NCBI GenBank assembly: GCA_914767715.1
Contig: OU612069.1
Span: 746,001 to 806,000, forward strand
Direction of reading: 5' to 3'
Length of the DNA: 60,000 bases
DNA from: Membranipora membranacea
Lineage: Eukaryota; Bryozoa; Gymnolaemata; Cheilostomatida; Membraniporidae
Shown here: piece by piece, positions 34,668 through 46,863 of the stretch
How positions within the stretch are numbered: the stretch's first letter is position 1
How the letters are laid out: each line of letters starts with the position of its first letter
Position numbers and translations under genes: made by a program
The notes under the pieces: model-generated
The model's input: only the letters and a program-made list of their open reading frames with translations
Told to the model about the DNA's origin: nothing
Database searches by the model: none

Positions 34668-36989
34668 ATACATGTTGGATATTATACCCACAATGCACTG
34701 CCATACATTTTTCAAGCTCCTGTGTTAATATGCTTGTAAGTATGCACATTTACTCACAATGACATCGTGAATAGTGGTTCACCACTGATACTGAATGGAG
34801 AAGTTACAAGATATTATCAACAATGAGATAACATGATTCGCACTGGCCACCATTGTTGCTGCTATCTAGGTAGAGTTGGGCCAAACTAAATTCAAACTTG
34901 TAATGATTCTTATACTCTTGAGGAGTAAGTTTAGCTTTAGGTAAGTTTAGCTAGTAATTTGGAACTAAAATTTTGGTTGTTTGCTGCAGAGGTGAGGCTG
35001 AGGAAATAGTAATGTTGATGCTACCAGATATATCTATAGTCTCTGATGCTACTCTAAAATTTAGCTCTTTCAAGACTGTGTGTGCTGGCAGATGTTATGC
35101 TACAGTATCAGCATCAAAATTTCTGGAAGAACCACAAGGCTGACAGAACAGCTGAACCTTGGCCTGTCAGTCAGCTGCACGTGCATGCATTGCATGTTGT
35201 AATTGTCAAGACTTTTTTGTTGATGCAAAAGTGATTAATAAAACTAATTCCCTGTCATGATTTTCTCGTTATTAGGTCAATCACCTTTTCCACTTGTCTA
35301 ACCACCAGCTAGTCGTAGAGCAAATACACTGCTGTGTGAGTGACGTGTGTATCAGTTTGCCACCAGTGGTATTACATTGGACATTGTGGACCCATTAACA
35401 ACATGTTCTATCAATCAAAACATGCAATTTATTGACCAGCTTTGTGGTAAGGTCTTGTAATGAACGCTGATGGAGATGGTTTGTAGGTGAACGTGAGTTA
35501 CACGTGAGCATATACACACACATGCTCACATGTACATGTCACCACTACTCGTGTAAAAGTGGCATGAGTTTTTGTTATGAGAATGTTACACTAACTTTGC
35601 GTTCCTCTCGGTACAGCTACACTACAGTGAGGAGATGAGGCAAGCTCAGCTTTGCATTGGGAATCTTTCTATGTCGGCAGCTGAAAGCCAGCCTACTCCT
35701 ATAAATTGCCTTTTACGTTACAGATTAAATGGTTCAGTTTCTGAACAAGAATTACGTTGAAGAATTTAATTTCCCTATCTCCTTGGTAGGCTATTTCATG
35801 TATGCAGTAATATAGTTATGATTTTGCAAGAACGAGACAGATATTGAGCATATCTCAAGAATGAGGACATATTTGCTTGGAAGGATTTCTTCCCCTGGAC
35901 GAGATAACATTGGAGTCCTCCAATAAAGTCTAAAGATTATTTAATTTTAGAATTAAACTCAACCGCAAAAAACTGTGGCCCAATTGTGTAACTGTAATTG
36001 ATTGGTTTACATGACATGATGACAAAGATGAGGCAACCCCAAACTACATATTTAGAATTATTCTATCATTTAGTTCATCGTTGATCTATAATTAAAAACT
36101 TTCCTTAGCCCTGCAGATTAACTTGTTTCAATTCAATTGCACTTGTCATCAATCTGGTATAGATAGTTGAGACAAAAAATCCTTTCAGCCGGACAGGAAC
36201 AACAATACAGGCGGATTTGAGAGATACTCAAGGATTTTACGATAATACAACACAGAAGAATCATTTTAAGAATCACTTATTTTTATACTGATTCTGACTT
36301 GCTTAGAATCTAAGTTCTTTATTGGGAGGTGAGGCCAAAACATTCCACCGTTTCCGATTAGATCAAATAATGCTCGTGGAACAGCAAAAGAAAAATAATT
36401 GTTTTCCAGTTTTGTCTGTCAGTCTGCCAAAAATGTGATGTATAACGTGATGAGCGCGTGTGTGAAATATCCGAAATCCTTCAATGTTGTCTGAAAATTA
36501 TTAGGTTGTTATTGAGGCGATTATGTTTTAAGACTTGTTTACATGTATAATAGCTTATTTGATATAAAGATTCATTGCCTAGCAAATTTCAACGTAATCA
36601 GCCTACATTTTAGGTCATAATGTTTATGATATCTTGGGCTTCTCATAGACTCAAGCTAGTGACAACGCAGCTCATTGATTTGAGCTGGCATCGACATCGA
36701 CATCAGAATTCTGAGTGAGAAGGAGTCACCAACTAACCAATTCTGATTTTATAATCAGGCTGTGTGCTGCTACACTCCGCTCCTTCTTACACACTGTATT
36801 ATCAAACGTGCACAATGATATCAGTATGAACGAAATCAGTAGACAATCAACACAACCACATCGATATTAAATATTTATGAGATATGCCGGTTGTGGTCTA
36901 TTTCATGTTTAAAAATAACACTATGTGATAGAGATCCTGAAACTATTTCTAGTGTATTATATTAATGAAAACCTTTTTATAGTTCTTAC
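34668..36989. other. Non-coding stretch
   Basis: No supported exon. A short frame at about 35622-35753 (plus, ATG to TGA, about 41 aa) was considered and not accepted. Confidence 0.4.
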
Positions 36990-37032
36990 CTTCTAAGAAA
37001 AACATTTTTTGTCGCTCACTCTGTATCATCAT
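36990..37032 (-). CDS. Candidate alternative first coding exon for the 30.4-kb gene
   Basis: Reads MMIQSERQKMFFLE followed by a phase-1 donor (GAAG|GTAAGA). This matches the phase of the terminal exon at 31067, and the last codons before the splice (GAA G) are the same as in exon 1 at 31998. It is 14 codons. Joining it to the terminal exon would replace the N-terminal 91 residues. Support is sequence signals only. Confidence 0.35.
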
Positions 37033-38571
37033 GAAAGTGACACTGATGATTTAATCCCGACTGAATGTGTTAACAATGCTCAGCTTCACAAAGTGTGCAC
37101 TGAAACTCAATCTGACCAACGACTATCACAGTGAATGGGTCATGAAGGATGCTTGATGTGATGTAGCGTAAAAGTATCACACCATACACACTAAGTGTCA
37201 CACACAGACGTACTGATCACTGCGAGCCTGTAAGGTGATTAAGTTGACATAATGTTGGCTAATTCTGACCCTAAGAGACAACAAGCCGTGTTGATTCACT
37301 GCTCTATTTCTGTGATTTCTATTACAACTCTGCCCAGTGCTGTTGCTTCATAAGCAACAAATAACCTACATGTGTTATTTTCCCATCCTTTACTAAGGTC
37401 TTAATTTGTTTTGATGGACTTTTTTGCAATAATTGTCGCTTAGCAGCGTAATATGGTAATCTTGGGAAAGTTTTACTATTTCTGAAAACATATCTGTCTA
37501 TTTTTACATGGTGACGAATGAAAATACAGTCAGCCTTTGCACGAAGCACCTACACATGTAACTTCCATGCACGCACATAACGCAATGAAAGTGGTGGAAA
37601 TTTCCGACTATGTTGAAGCATAAATAAAAATGTATCATGGTACCTTGTACCTTGCATGGGTGTAATAAAAGTTGGTCAATGTGATAAAGAATACTTAGAA
37701 TCCACTGAAGCTATTAGTTTGTCATTACAGATATATGCATATAGCAGGTCTATTACCGCGGCGCGTGCAAATCTTTAGGCTGCCGATGATTATGATAACT
37801 ATATTTCAATATTGTAACCTTTATACTATAGCAAACTGTATACATAAATATATCTAGAGAGCTGATCCAGGCTGTGAGGGGCAGTTGAAGGAGGGGGGGT
37901 CTGTCACAGGGGTGCCAATGAATGTTGGGGGGGGGGGGTTGTCAAAGGGGGCAAGGGCAATAGTGTTTGGACTCACGCTAAGCTGACACTTGTGTCAATT
38001 CTGACACCGTTGATAAGTTTGTGTTTGTTGTATTTTTGGAAAAAATTAGCCTTTGATGAGTGGCAATCATTCTTTCTCCTATAAATAGCAGGATCACTAT
38101 GTAAGATTTGTTGCCAAAACTAAATGTTGCATGTAGAGGAGCCTCATATTTCTAGCGAGGTATTTACTTTTAGCATTTGCTGAAAATTGTTGTTAAATCA
38201 ACCCAAATAATTTTCGAAATGTTCTACAGCCATAGGTTAAGGGGTCAAATCTTGTTCCATGATTCATTACGACAGGGCCAGGGAATCATAAACTCCCTGA
38301 TAACCCTATATGTAAAATACAGCATCGCAGACCACAGGTCGTTATTCATCTATTCATTTCCCTAAAAATTGTAAATATCGTCATCGACGTAAGCGAGTAT
38401 TTAAATCTGACATAGCCATGCGGTTAGTTTTTTTAAAGCCTTGTGACAAGGCTAGCCCTTAGCTGAATACAGAGATATTTCATCGAAATATTAAAGCTGC
38501 ATCCAAAATGTTTTACCTACTTCCTAATAGTAATGGTATGTAAGTGTAGATACCTTCAAGAAGATACTCAC
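37033..38571. other. Non-coding stretch
   Basis: No supported exon. G-runs near 37893 and 37927-37938. Confidence 0.4.
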
Positions 38572-38656
38572 ATAGTCATTATGGGTCTCTCCCAACACCG
38601 CTGTGTGTGACACACTCGCTGCCACAACAGATCTGCACTTGGGAAGTATGAGAAGC
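38572..38656 (-). CDS. Candidate internal exon (28 codons)
   Basis: A strong acceptor (CCTTTTTCTGCAG) and a consensus donor (GACTAT|GTGAGT) flank an open frame reading LLILPKCRSVVAASVSHTAV and LGETHNDY. It enters in phase 2 and leaves in phase 0. The wording looks like a conserved enzyme or transporter exon, but I cannot name the family. No partner exon was identified. Confidence 0.4.
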
Positions 38657-39379
38657 CTGCAGAAAAAGGAGGCATGATTTAAAGCTGCAATTAAAACATT
38701 AAAAGGTTTTTTATCAGAGGCAGTGAAAAATTGAGATTGGGATGTGAGGGAAGTGTTAATTCTAACTGAGCACCGTCATCCCTGAGTTAATGATCTGATG
38801 GATATTTTAGAGGTGATATTTTACTTTGCATTCAGAGTTTGCCGACAGTCAAGGCTGGAACAAACTTTTGAGAATTGTCTCCAACGGAAAATGAGCAGAT
38901 GACTCCTAGTTTGACTGGCTATAAATAATCCTTTTTTCTAAATAAACATTTAGGGTCAATCCTCCGTAGCTAATAAACAGCCCTCCAATCATCGGGTTCT
39001 TTTTATGAATCAAATTTCAGGTACCATTGGACAAATCTAACAACACAGTAACATTTTGAGGGATTCTGAATTGTCCTAGGAACTTTAATGTATACTGTAA
39101 ATGAAAGTATGCTGCCATAACCTGAGTCAGTTATGATTAAGACAATTAGCCTTTCACAATTTCAAAGCCTAATAATTGGATTTGAGCCCTGTTTATGACA
39201 AAACAGAGGGTGGGCTGCCCCTAAAGAGGGACGCAAGTTGCCCGGAGTCCTCGTACTGAGATGTGATACATCCTAGATAACTAGAATGCATCCTAGAGGT
39301 GAGGCCATGGTGGACCTCCTAATCGTAAGTGTGCAGCAAGCTGCCAGAAACTGAAACAGGTACTAATCAGCCATTAGCA
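38657..39379. other. Non-coding stretch
   Basis: No supported exon. Confidence 0.4.
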
Positions 39380-39399
39380 GTGACACTTTGATCTTAGCC

Positions 39400-39845
39400 A
39401 ATGCACCATCGTCTCACAGGTCTCGGATGCTTACTGATATACTCTTTTAATTATAAAATTGTTACGTCTCTGAGTAATATCAGCTTTGATAGCGCCAAAA
39501 ATCACATCCTTTGCTATCAAGCGAGAGGTCCCAGGTTTGATTACTGTTATCGTCTCGAGGGATTTACCCTGGCTTCTCCCTACCCACAAACCACAAAACT
39601 CAAATCATACATCATCCCACAACTCTCACAAATCATACATATCTCAAACTCAGACAACTCTTGTAATCACAAAACAGACTGATGGAACTACTCATCCTTC
39701 TAACATCAAGGATGAGTTCTATCAGTAATAATCAAAATTGTCCCGGGGTCTTTGAGCACTAGGGGTGTCAATCACCTGTTCTCTGGAGAGTATGGTATCA
39801 TACCACTACCCTCCCCCCACATAAGACAAGACAAGACAAAAGTAA
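39400..39845 (+). repeat. Probable SINE-like element with AAGAC-repeat tail
   Basis: A pol III B-box-like segment (CCAGGTTTGATTACTG at about 39531) follows GATAGCGCCAAAAATC. The right end carries a short tandem tail (ATAAGACAAGACAAGACAAAA, 39820-39840). The open frames 39401-39682 and 39486-39728 across it are therefore not trusted. No second copy is in the window, so the limits are approximate. Confidence 0.4.
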
Positions 39846-40222
39846 TATCATCTGTTATATCATCAGATATTGCGGCCTCGCCAATAAGGCAATAATATTT
39901 CGCCGCCCATGCCTCGGGATGGGTGAGTGATAAGACATCAGATTTTAATCAACCTTTAATCAACCTGTGTGGTTACACGGAAAATTGGAGCGTTTATCTT
40001 TTATGTTGATGTCTCTTTGTTGAATTTGGTCCAAAGTTGTTGTTATGTTTATTCGTCGCAATCCATCCCTGACTCATTGGAAGCAAAATATGTTTAGTTG
40101 CTCATAGTGAAGTGAGATACGGCCCACCTCCGACGTAAATCACTTACACTAAATAAAGCACAATGTGGAGCACCATGAGTACAGAACTATTCCTCTATTC
40201 TAACTTGTAATTGGAAACTCAG

Positions 40223-40385
40223 TATGACTGAAGCGACAGGAAAATCTGCAGCAAAAGTATTTGGTGATGAAGATATTGGAGGTACCTATGGAAAGATCAA
40301 TTCTGGTAGCTCTAGTATGGACTTTTTCAACAATAATGCTGGTAGAAATCTCTATCCAGTCCCTGGGAGCCTGTTGTTTTCTTAG
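40223..40385 (+). CDS. Candidate 3'-terminal exon with NNNAGR motif
   Basis: A pyrimidine-rich acceptor (TTCCTCTATTCTAACTTG, then AACTCAG) precedes an open frame starting at 40224. It reads AKVFGDEDIGGTYGKINSGS, then MDFFNNNAGRNLYPVPG, and stops at TAG (40383-40385). The 'MD-x-x-NN-x-x-GR' core resembles the end of the DUF6973-type domain found in many uncharacterised proteins, where a His-Glu site lies upstream; that part is not seen here. The frame is only 53 codons and is on the opposite strand to the lectin genes. The duplicated block shared with 50.2 kb begins just after its stop, so it was not copied with the lectin cluster. Confidence 0.4.
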
Positions 40386-40389
40386 TAAA

Positions 40390-42008
40390 TTATTTTCTGT
40401 GTTTTTGAAAAAGGTAGAAATTGGTATTTCACCTCAAATATGATGATGACGTTACAAAAAACACAATCAGATATCACTACTGTAGAGATTCAATCAATCA
40501 ATGGTGTTTTGTCTCCGAATTTTGCACTAAAATTGCTGGCCCTTTCTGGTTAATGTCCAAGTCAATTTGAGTACAACAGAGATTATTATTATTTATTTAT
40601 TTATCAATATTGATGTTTCTCCAGAGGAAACGGCCTCAAATAACAACAGAATTTGTAATTTGTACTGTATGTCAGTAACAATTATTAACCTCAAGGGGTT
40701 TCATTTGATACTCTTACAAGGTAGTATGTCTAACAGCTCACTTCTCATACATAAAAGGCTTACTTTAACAATGTGAATAATTTATGTCTTGGTCAAATGG
40801 CTGACCATCCAACTTGTCCGTATAACAAAAAAAGCCTCAGGGAGATAGACAAGGTGAACTTAAATTACTTGGTACTGCGCATTATTCATACCTTCAGATT
40901 CATGACAATGGCTAATAGATTGTAATTATGGCCACCTTCTTGAAGCTGAGAAAGCAATCTACAGTAGCCTGATTCCTGGACAAGAGATAAATAAATGTAC
41001 TGATACCCTGCCCTGCCAAACAAAATCACCTTTACTAAAGTTGGGTGTAAATATTCTGATCACAGGAAGCGAATTAATATTCTTTAATTATCACAAGGTT
41101 CACTCATCATCTCAAAGAAAAAAATTCTGAGGAAAATCTTTAATCTCTCAAGATTTAGTCAACCTGCTCCTCATTATTTTCAATATTTTCATGAAGATAT
41201 ATCATTAGAATGAAGAGAAATAATAATAATCCAGTCTGAATTTTGAATATTATTTAAAACAACCTGAAAAAACCGTTTGCAAAAAAATAATTTAGAATGA
41301 AATATTTATGTTCGATGTTATTGTAATACAAAATTCTATTTTTAATACAATAACTCATTATATATATTGAATTTTTTGCAAAAATAATTATTTCAAGACA
41401 CTTCCCCTCCTAGCACTGAATTTCATTGTGATTGATCGGGTTATTTTAAAAATATTATTATTTAATTAGAATTGTATTAAAAATTAAGATTTTTGAGGTA
41501 CCTTTCTATTTCACCATAGAGATCACATTTTGGATTACTGAATAGGGAGATTGATTGTAGTAAGCTGAAACCAAGGAGTTTTCAAGGCAAAATGTCTCAT
41601 CTGCTTATATAAAACTTTGCGAAAGTATGGTCTCATTTGTAAATAATCAAGGGAGATTACTCCGAAAACATAACCCCGTAATATCTCTCCTGCGTTATAA
41701 CAGAGAGCAGTCACATACAGTGGGTACCAACAAAGCATCATGTCTCATGTTGTCAAGTTTCTCAGAGCAGAGTCTTTGGTCAAAATGAAATTAAAGCAGA
41801 CAACAAACTTTGAATGCAAATCTCAATTTTCACACTTGATTCTCACAGGCATAACTATCGAGCATCGTCTAGAAGCATGTAGAATTTACTGAACCCAAAA
41901 CAGAATGGTGGTCCGAAACCTGGCTGGCGAGGTTTCAATTCATCTGATGTCATAATCTGCCCAGTATATATCTGAGTGTCACTATCATGTATAACATTTA
42001 CCAAGAAA
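40390..42008 (-). repeat. Duplicated block, partner of 50180-52460
   Basis: Collinear similarity to the 3' flank and last exon of lectin copy B. Shared landmarks include GAAATTGGTATTTCACCTCA, CCCTTTCTGGTTAAT, CACAGGAAGC and AGTGGGTACCAACAAA. The right break is abrupt at about 42008, where A-unit type sequence begins. Confidence 0.8.
41838..42008 (-). pseudogene. Decayed C-type lectin exon (copy D)
   Basis: Relic of the last exon of a B-type lectin gene. The translation still shows HDSDTQIYT, then TSDE, then GPPFCFGF, then YMLLDDA. Relative to copy B it lacks the WRTN segment, has an E-to-L-type change where DEW was expected, and has lost the PCNWH segment so that a TAG follows immediately. 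The Gln-Pro motif reads QPG. No PAN or signal exon is nearby. Unlike copy B it has no hAT insertion, so it separated before that insertion or comes from the uninserted lineage. Confidence 0.85.
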
Positions 42009-44121
42009 CTTGGGCCTACATTCACCACTTGGCCTCTTTATAGAGTTAGTGATTTTGGCGACGAATTTACCTGCTAAGTTAGTTGCTCACAATAAATTAA
42101 CCTGGTTTTTATATTCACAAATAAAGATATTAGAGTCAAAATACCGATCAAGTGTGCCTCTTAGTAGGGGTAAAACAGGGAAATCTAGGGTTTAAACACA
42201 ACATTCCTAATCACTAACTTATGAATCACCAAGATCATTACACCTTTTACCTCCCCAGTGCTCAAAATATATTTTACTTGCATGACTTGATTTTGTTTTC
42301 GAACAATAATCTCATCAAATGAAAGTTATGTCAATAAAGTTAAACAAAATAAGCAAAAGCGCCGACATGGACATGTGAAAAACCAATCAAACATTTAAAT
42401 TATTATTTATCCACTTTATTCACTGCAGGATCAAGTATGTGTCTATTTCTGTACAAGGTTGACTGCCAATGTGTTCCGAATACATAGTATCACATGACCA
42501 CTTGAAGGAGTCACATCGGTAGGTATTGATTATCTACTGGTACTCATTGGCTGATAATGCTCAAAATTTTGCTTCCTCACAGTACATTATTTTAAAACAT
42601 TTACTGAAAACAATCTTCATCGTTAAAATGATGTTCTTCAAAATGTGCCAGAGCAAGCAAAACAATAAAAATGAAAGAAATAGAACGGAAGTGAGACATA
42701 GACGGCTTGGCTAAATACACCGAAAACAAGGAAAATGAAAATGGCTTAGACATGAAATAGATAATTAATGTGTGCTGTCTGGACTGAGTGTTGTTTGAAT
42801 ACCTGATGTGTTGCCAAACGCTATTTATTTGTATTTTATCGATGCGTTATACTTAACTGTTCTCGCTTTACTATCGGATGGATTGATTTGTTTTTCCATT
42901 CATAATATGTGATGAATCTCTTTCTGCGTCACCTCACTACCTCTATTGGAGAACAGCACTAGAGTTTACTTACTCCTCAGGGATCTATTGGAGAACAGTA
43001 CTAGAGTTTACTTACTCCTCAGGGATCTATTTTTTATATATTCAATAGGTAAATATTCCTGACTGCTCATAAACTGTAGGTGACCAAAAATATGTGAATA
43101 ATTGATCCCCAAACCTGTAAGCAGCTCAGCAGATCTACGGGCTGACAGGCAGATGGTAATTAAGACATTTGATGCACAGTAAAAACATAAAATGCACAAT
43201 TAAAAAATGCAGGTCAGGAAATATTTACAGAAAATGCTTGTGCATAGTAGTGCTGTGCATTGTGTTGGACGGTCTAGATGTTTATGATTTCATCTGATGC
43301 TGATCAGCTATGTAGCCGGAGGTTAGTTCTAAATTTTACTTTCTCTAATAAATGCAAACCAATCACATCAACACAGCGAGAAAGCTCTGGCAGGTCTGCT
43401 ATAGCAAGTTCATATTTTTCCCGCTCAGATCTCAAAGTTGGGGAAACCAGCTGGTGCAGCACAAAAAAGAATTTCAGTATCATTGATATATATACAGTGA
43501 TGAAATTGAAGACTTCACCCTGCTATAACAAGTGGAAAAAATGCATGAACTGCATTTCTGGTTTTGTCCTTGATTTGTGTTGAGAATTTCATGTGATTGC
43601 CATATAACACCAAATAGCTTTACTGCTGAAGTAATCTGGATGGTAACTAGGGAGGGAAAGTGTAAATCAATGTATTTCATGTAGACTTTTATGTCACAAT
43701 ACATATATCATATCATAAACGAGTCTTGAATGAAAGCAACAAAAATGTTAATTAAATATTCGGAGAGCAGATAATCACAGAAGCATTCTGGTTAGTGCCG
43801 CAAACATTCTGAAAAAGAAGGCATAAAACATTGTTGCAGAACCGCAATCTTCACAACGTCGGACTGAAAATTATACTGATAGATCTGATTTGGAAAAAGC
43901 GTAATAACTGCAATAATGGAACATATTATTGGACAGAAAAATGAAAATTTTTTAATTTTACTTTTTCCATACAAAGTACAGGAAACAAAGATAGCATATA
44001 CTATTAATTTAAAATAGAATCTTTAGTAAATCGTATGTGTGAAACTGAGACTACTAATATTATTATAGTTGATGATACACTTTGATCTTATGACCAATTA
44101 TCAGTATATAAACAATTAATC
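42009..44121. repeat. A-unit 3' flank, duplicated at 54360-55922
   Basis: Segments match 54360-55922 in order (for example GATGATGTTCTTC-type block, ACTAGAGTTTACTTA, GTTCTAAATTTTACT, GGTTTTGTCCTTGAT, TGACCAATTATCAGT). The first 450 bp also match 46000-46450 and 57820-58260, so that piece is present three times. No coding frame survives comparison of the copies. Confidence 0.8.
42942..43025. repeat. Two tandem copies of a 42-bp unit
   Basis: TCTATTGGAGAACAG to CTCCTCAGGGA is repeated twice with one mismatch. The paralogous position at about 54908-54950 has a single copy, so this local duplication is younger than the segmental one. Confidence 0.9.
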
Positions 44122-45707
44122 TTAGCTTTCATGTCTGCTTTCACAGACATAACTGGTATGCCAAGAACAATAGGCATCATCAAGACTCATGTGGCGTTTC
44201 CAAAGCCCTATACAATACGGTGCTCTACCACTACCATCTGGCTGGTCTGGTCCCCATTCATCTGATGTCACTTCCCGCCCAGCTGACCTCCACCTATAAA
44301 CCTGAGTCTCAGGATCCAGTATAACATCTACCCAGAACCCAGTATCACTGTTACTCCAACCTGCAAAATATACGCCACAATGAGAGAAAAGCAATAGATG
44401 AATAAAAAGAACACTTTGGCACTTTATACACATTCACACTTACAATTTAAAATTTAAAAATAACTTGCCTTCAATGCCGCTACTCCACATATTGCTGTAG
44501 AAATCTAGTGTTTTCTGGCTGATTAAAGTTGGTAATTCTGCCCCTCGGCTCTGACAATCGTCAGACGCCTCCTGCCAGGATAGTTGTGATGTAAACATCT
44601 TCACACAAGTATCTCTATCTGGATTGTGATACCAGTCATCAGGGAAGTCACATCTCCTCATATAGGCTCTATCTACAGATATAAATCGCCTCAATATGAG
44701 TCAATAAAGGATTGGCTAGACTTGACACATACTCGTATAACATGCCCAGTGTTTCTGTGTTCGGAAGCAGTTTATTGCTTTCAGCTGTCTTGCAAACATG
44801 GTCAATAATTACTTACACGCCAGAGTTGGACTTAAGAAAGAGTCTTATACTGTATACAGGCTTGTTCGGGAAAGATACATGCTTCACTAGCTCTTGCAGG
44901 ACCAGTAGGGTTGGGTATGATTAGTTTATTAATACTCATAATTTAGTATTTTTTTGCAAAGTATATCGAATAGTATGTATCAAAGATCAGGCATTGCCAA
45001 TACATGTATAGGCCTAAACTCCATGAACGAAACACAGCACAACACACTGGTTGTGAATTGTAAAGCTTGCTAAATCATACCTGTGAGATAGACTGATGAC
45101 TCTCCTCCTGTAATACATTGAGGGGCAGTGACAGTAGAGTTCAAGGCCAGAGAGCTGAGGCTACATTCTGATGATTGTTTGTTGTAAGCTAAGCCTGTGC
45201 ACTCAGATATTGAGATGCATATTAAGGTGCAATCCTGTAGTCCTGATACAGGTGTAGTTTCTATGATGCCGCTGTCTATGAGGCAGTGATCTGATTGGGT
45301 GAACCATTTTGACATAGGAAGTGACTCGCAAGTAGCAAGCTGAACCTGTAAATAAAATGTACATGTTCCTTTCTCGTTCATTGCTTGACAGAACTTAAAT
45401 AGCCTCTTTGTGTTCTGCAAATAACTGTACCAAACATTTAATGAGACGCTTGGTCAAACTGATAGCAATGACCTGGCCCCTTGATTATATTTCATTTTCA
45501 TTTGAATTCTTCATGGATTCATGTAGGCTAGAAGTAATTAGAAAATTACAGTCATCTCAAAAAATGACTAATCAAATTCAAGAGTTTCTAAAATGACCAG
45601 TACCAATAGAATTTTTGTGGAAGATCTTAATGTTTCAAACTTACTTGAACTGCAAGAAAGACAAGAGGAAAGATGAATTTCTTGTATGACGCTCTGTGCT
45701 CCATCAT
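44122..45707 (-). CDS. Secreted PAN/apple plus C-type lectin protein, copy A
   Basis: Four exons: 45645-45707 (MMEHRASYKK then a hydrophobic LIFPLVFLAV-type core, signal peptide), 45081-45345, 44469-44672 and 44122-44360; phases 0, 1, 1. The product is 256 aa. Residues about 22-108 form a PAN/apple-like domain (CxxL near the start, DCTLICISISECTGLAYN, SECSLSS). Residues about 116-253 form a C-type lectin domain (WYHNPDRDTCVKMF, CQSRGAELPTL, GFWVDV, TSDEW, CIGL, YCSWHTSYVCE). A QPD triplet at 217-219 sits where galactose-type lectins carry their calcium/sugar motif; the later WND is replaced by DDAY. The second lectin intron has a GC donor (GAAG|GCAAGT). Probably a soluble secreted recognition protein; sugar specificity is inferred only. 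Confidence 0.88.
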
Positions 45708-45999
45708 GAGAGAATGCATCACCTATCAGCGATGTCAATAAGCGATGACTCGGATCACTTTGATATTTTTGTATGCTTCGCTTGTCACATTAATTATGAC
45801 CACAAACGTCATTCAGTTGATGATTGCACTAAAGACCTCGCCCAAAGCGCAATGCATGATATGAATTATTAAATAACAATATTTTAAATGTATATTGTAA
45901 CCCTTTCCTCTCGAGAGGAGTAGACATTCACAGCATCCTGAGATCATAGGGTTACTGAAATAACTATCTAAATACAAAAAATATGATCTGTATTAATAC
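45708..45999. other. 5' flank of lectin copy A
   Basis: Similar to 57523-57820 upstream of copy C (CACTTTGATATTTTTGTATGCTTC-type block, GGAGTAGACATTCACAGCATCC-type block). It should hold the promoter; no clear TATA box was singled out. Confidence 0.5.
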
Positions 46000-46756
46000 T
46001 TGGACCAACATTCACCACTTGGCCTCTTTATAGAGTCATTTCGGCGTCGAATTTACCTGCTAAGTTAGTTGCTCACAATAAATTAACTTGATTATTATAT
46101 TCACAAATAAAGAGATTAGAGCCAAAATACGGATCAAGTGTGCTTCTTGGTAGAGGAAAAACAGGGAAATCCAAGGATTAAAGACAACATTCCTAATCAC
46201 CTGGTACCAGCTTAGGAATCATCAAGATCATTACACCTTTTACCTCACCAGTGCTCTACATATATTTTTCTTGCATTACTTGATTGTGATTTTGTACAAC
46301 AATCTCATCAAATGAAAATTATGCCAATAAAGTTAAAGAAAAAAATTAGGCAAAAGCTCTGACATGGGCGTGTGAAAAACCCATCAATCATTTAAATTAT
46401 TATTTCTTCATTTTATTCACTGATCAAGTGTGTGCTATAAGGCCATGTGGTACATAAATCAGAGAGGCCTCTGTATTTCCGTACAAGGTTGACTGCCAAT
46501 GTGTTCTGAATTTATAGTATCACATGACCACTTGAAGGAGCCACATTGGTAAGTATCGATTATATACTGGTGGGGCTCCCTGCACACAATGCTGTCTTCA
46601 TTTTCTTCAGCGAAAATAGAGCAATCTTCAATTTTAAAACTCTAATCTTCAGAATAAATCCTTCAAAACAACTGGACTCGACACAAAACTGCTCTGCTAA
46701 AATGCCTGCGAAAACTGAGCCAACTAGGTATTAGTTAATGAAGGCGATCATTTTTT

Positions 46757-46845
46757 CTAGACAAACAATGCACCTGGTAGGGCTCGAACCCAGAATCCTG
46801 AGATCCAAAATCAGTAGCACTGATGGTTTTCGGTTTGTTTTTTGT
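46757..46845 (-). repeat. tRNA-like remnant (SINE head), copy in A-unit
   Basis: Minus strand reads GGATTCTGGGTTCGAGCCCT, a clear B-box in a T-arm-like context, with an upstream anticodon-arm-like TGATTTTGGATCTCA. No complete cloverleaf. Duplicated at 58278-58350. Confidence 0.5.
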
Positions 46846-46863
46846 GGAGTTGTCTGTTCAAAC

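Noticed and set aside
35622-35753. 41-codon ORF with YRLNGSVSEQEL, reminiscent of condensation-domain text
   Set aside because: Too short, with no credible donor and no partner exon.
39401-39728. Two overlapping plus-strand ORFs (93 and 80 codons)
   Set aside because: They lie across a SINE-like element with a tandem tail.
44361-44433. Hydrophobic N-terminal extension on the last lectin exon (CQSVLFIHLLLF), signal-peptide-like
   Set aside because: It lies in the intron upstream of a clear CAG acceptor; the same happens in copy C. The real signal peptide is in the first exon.
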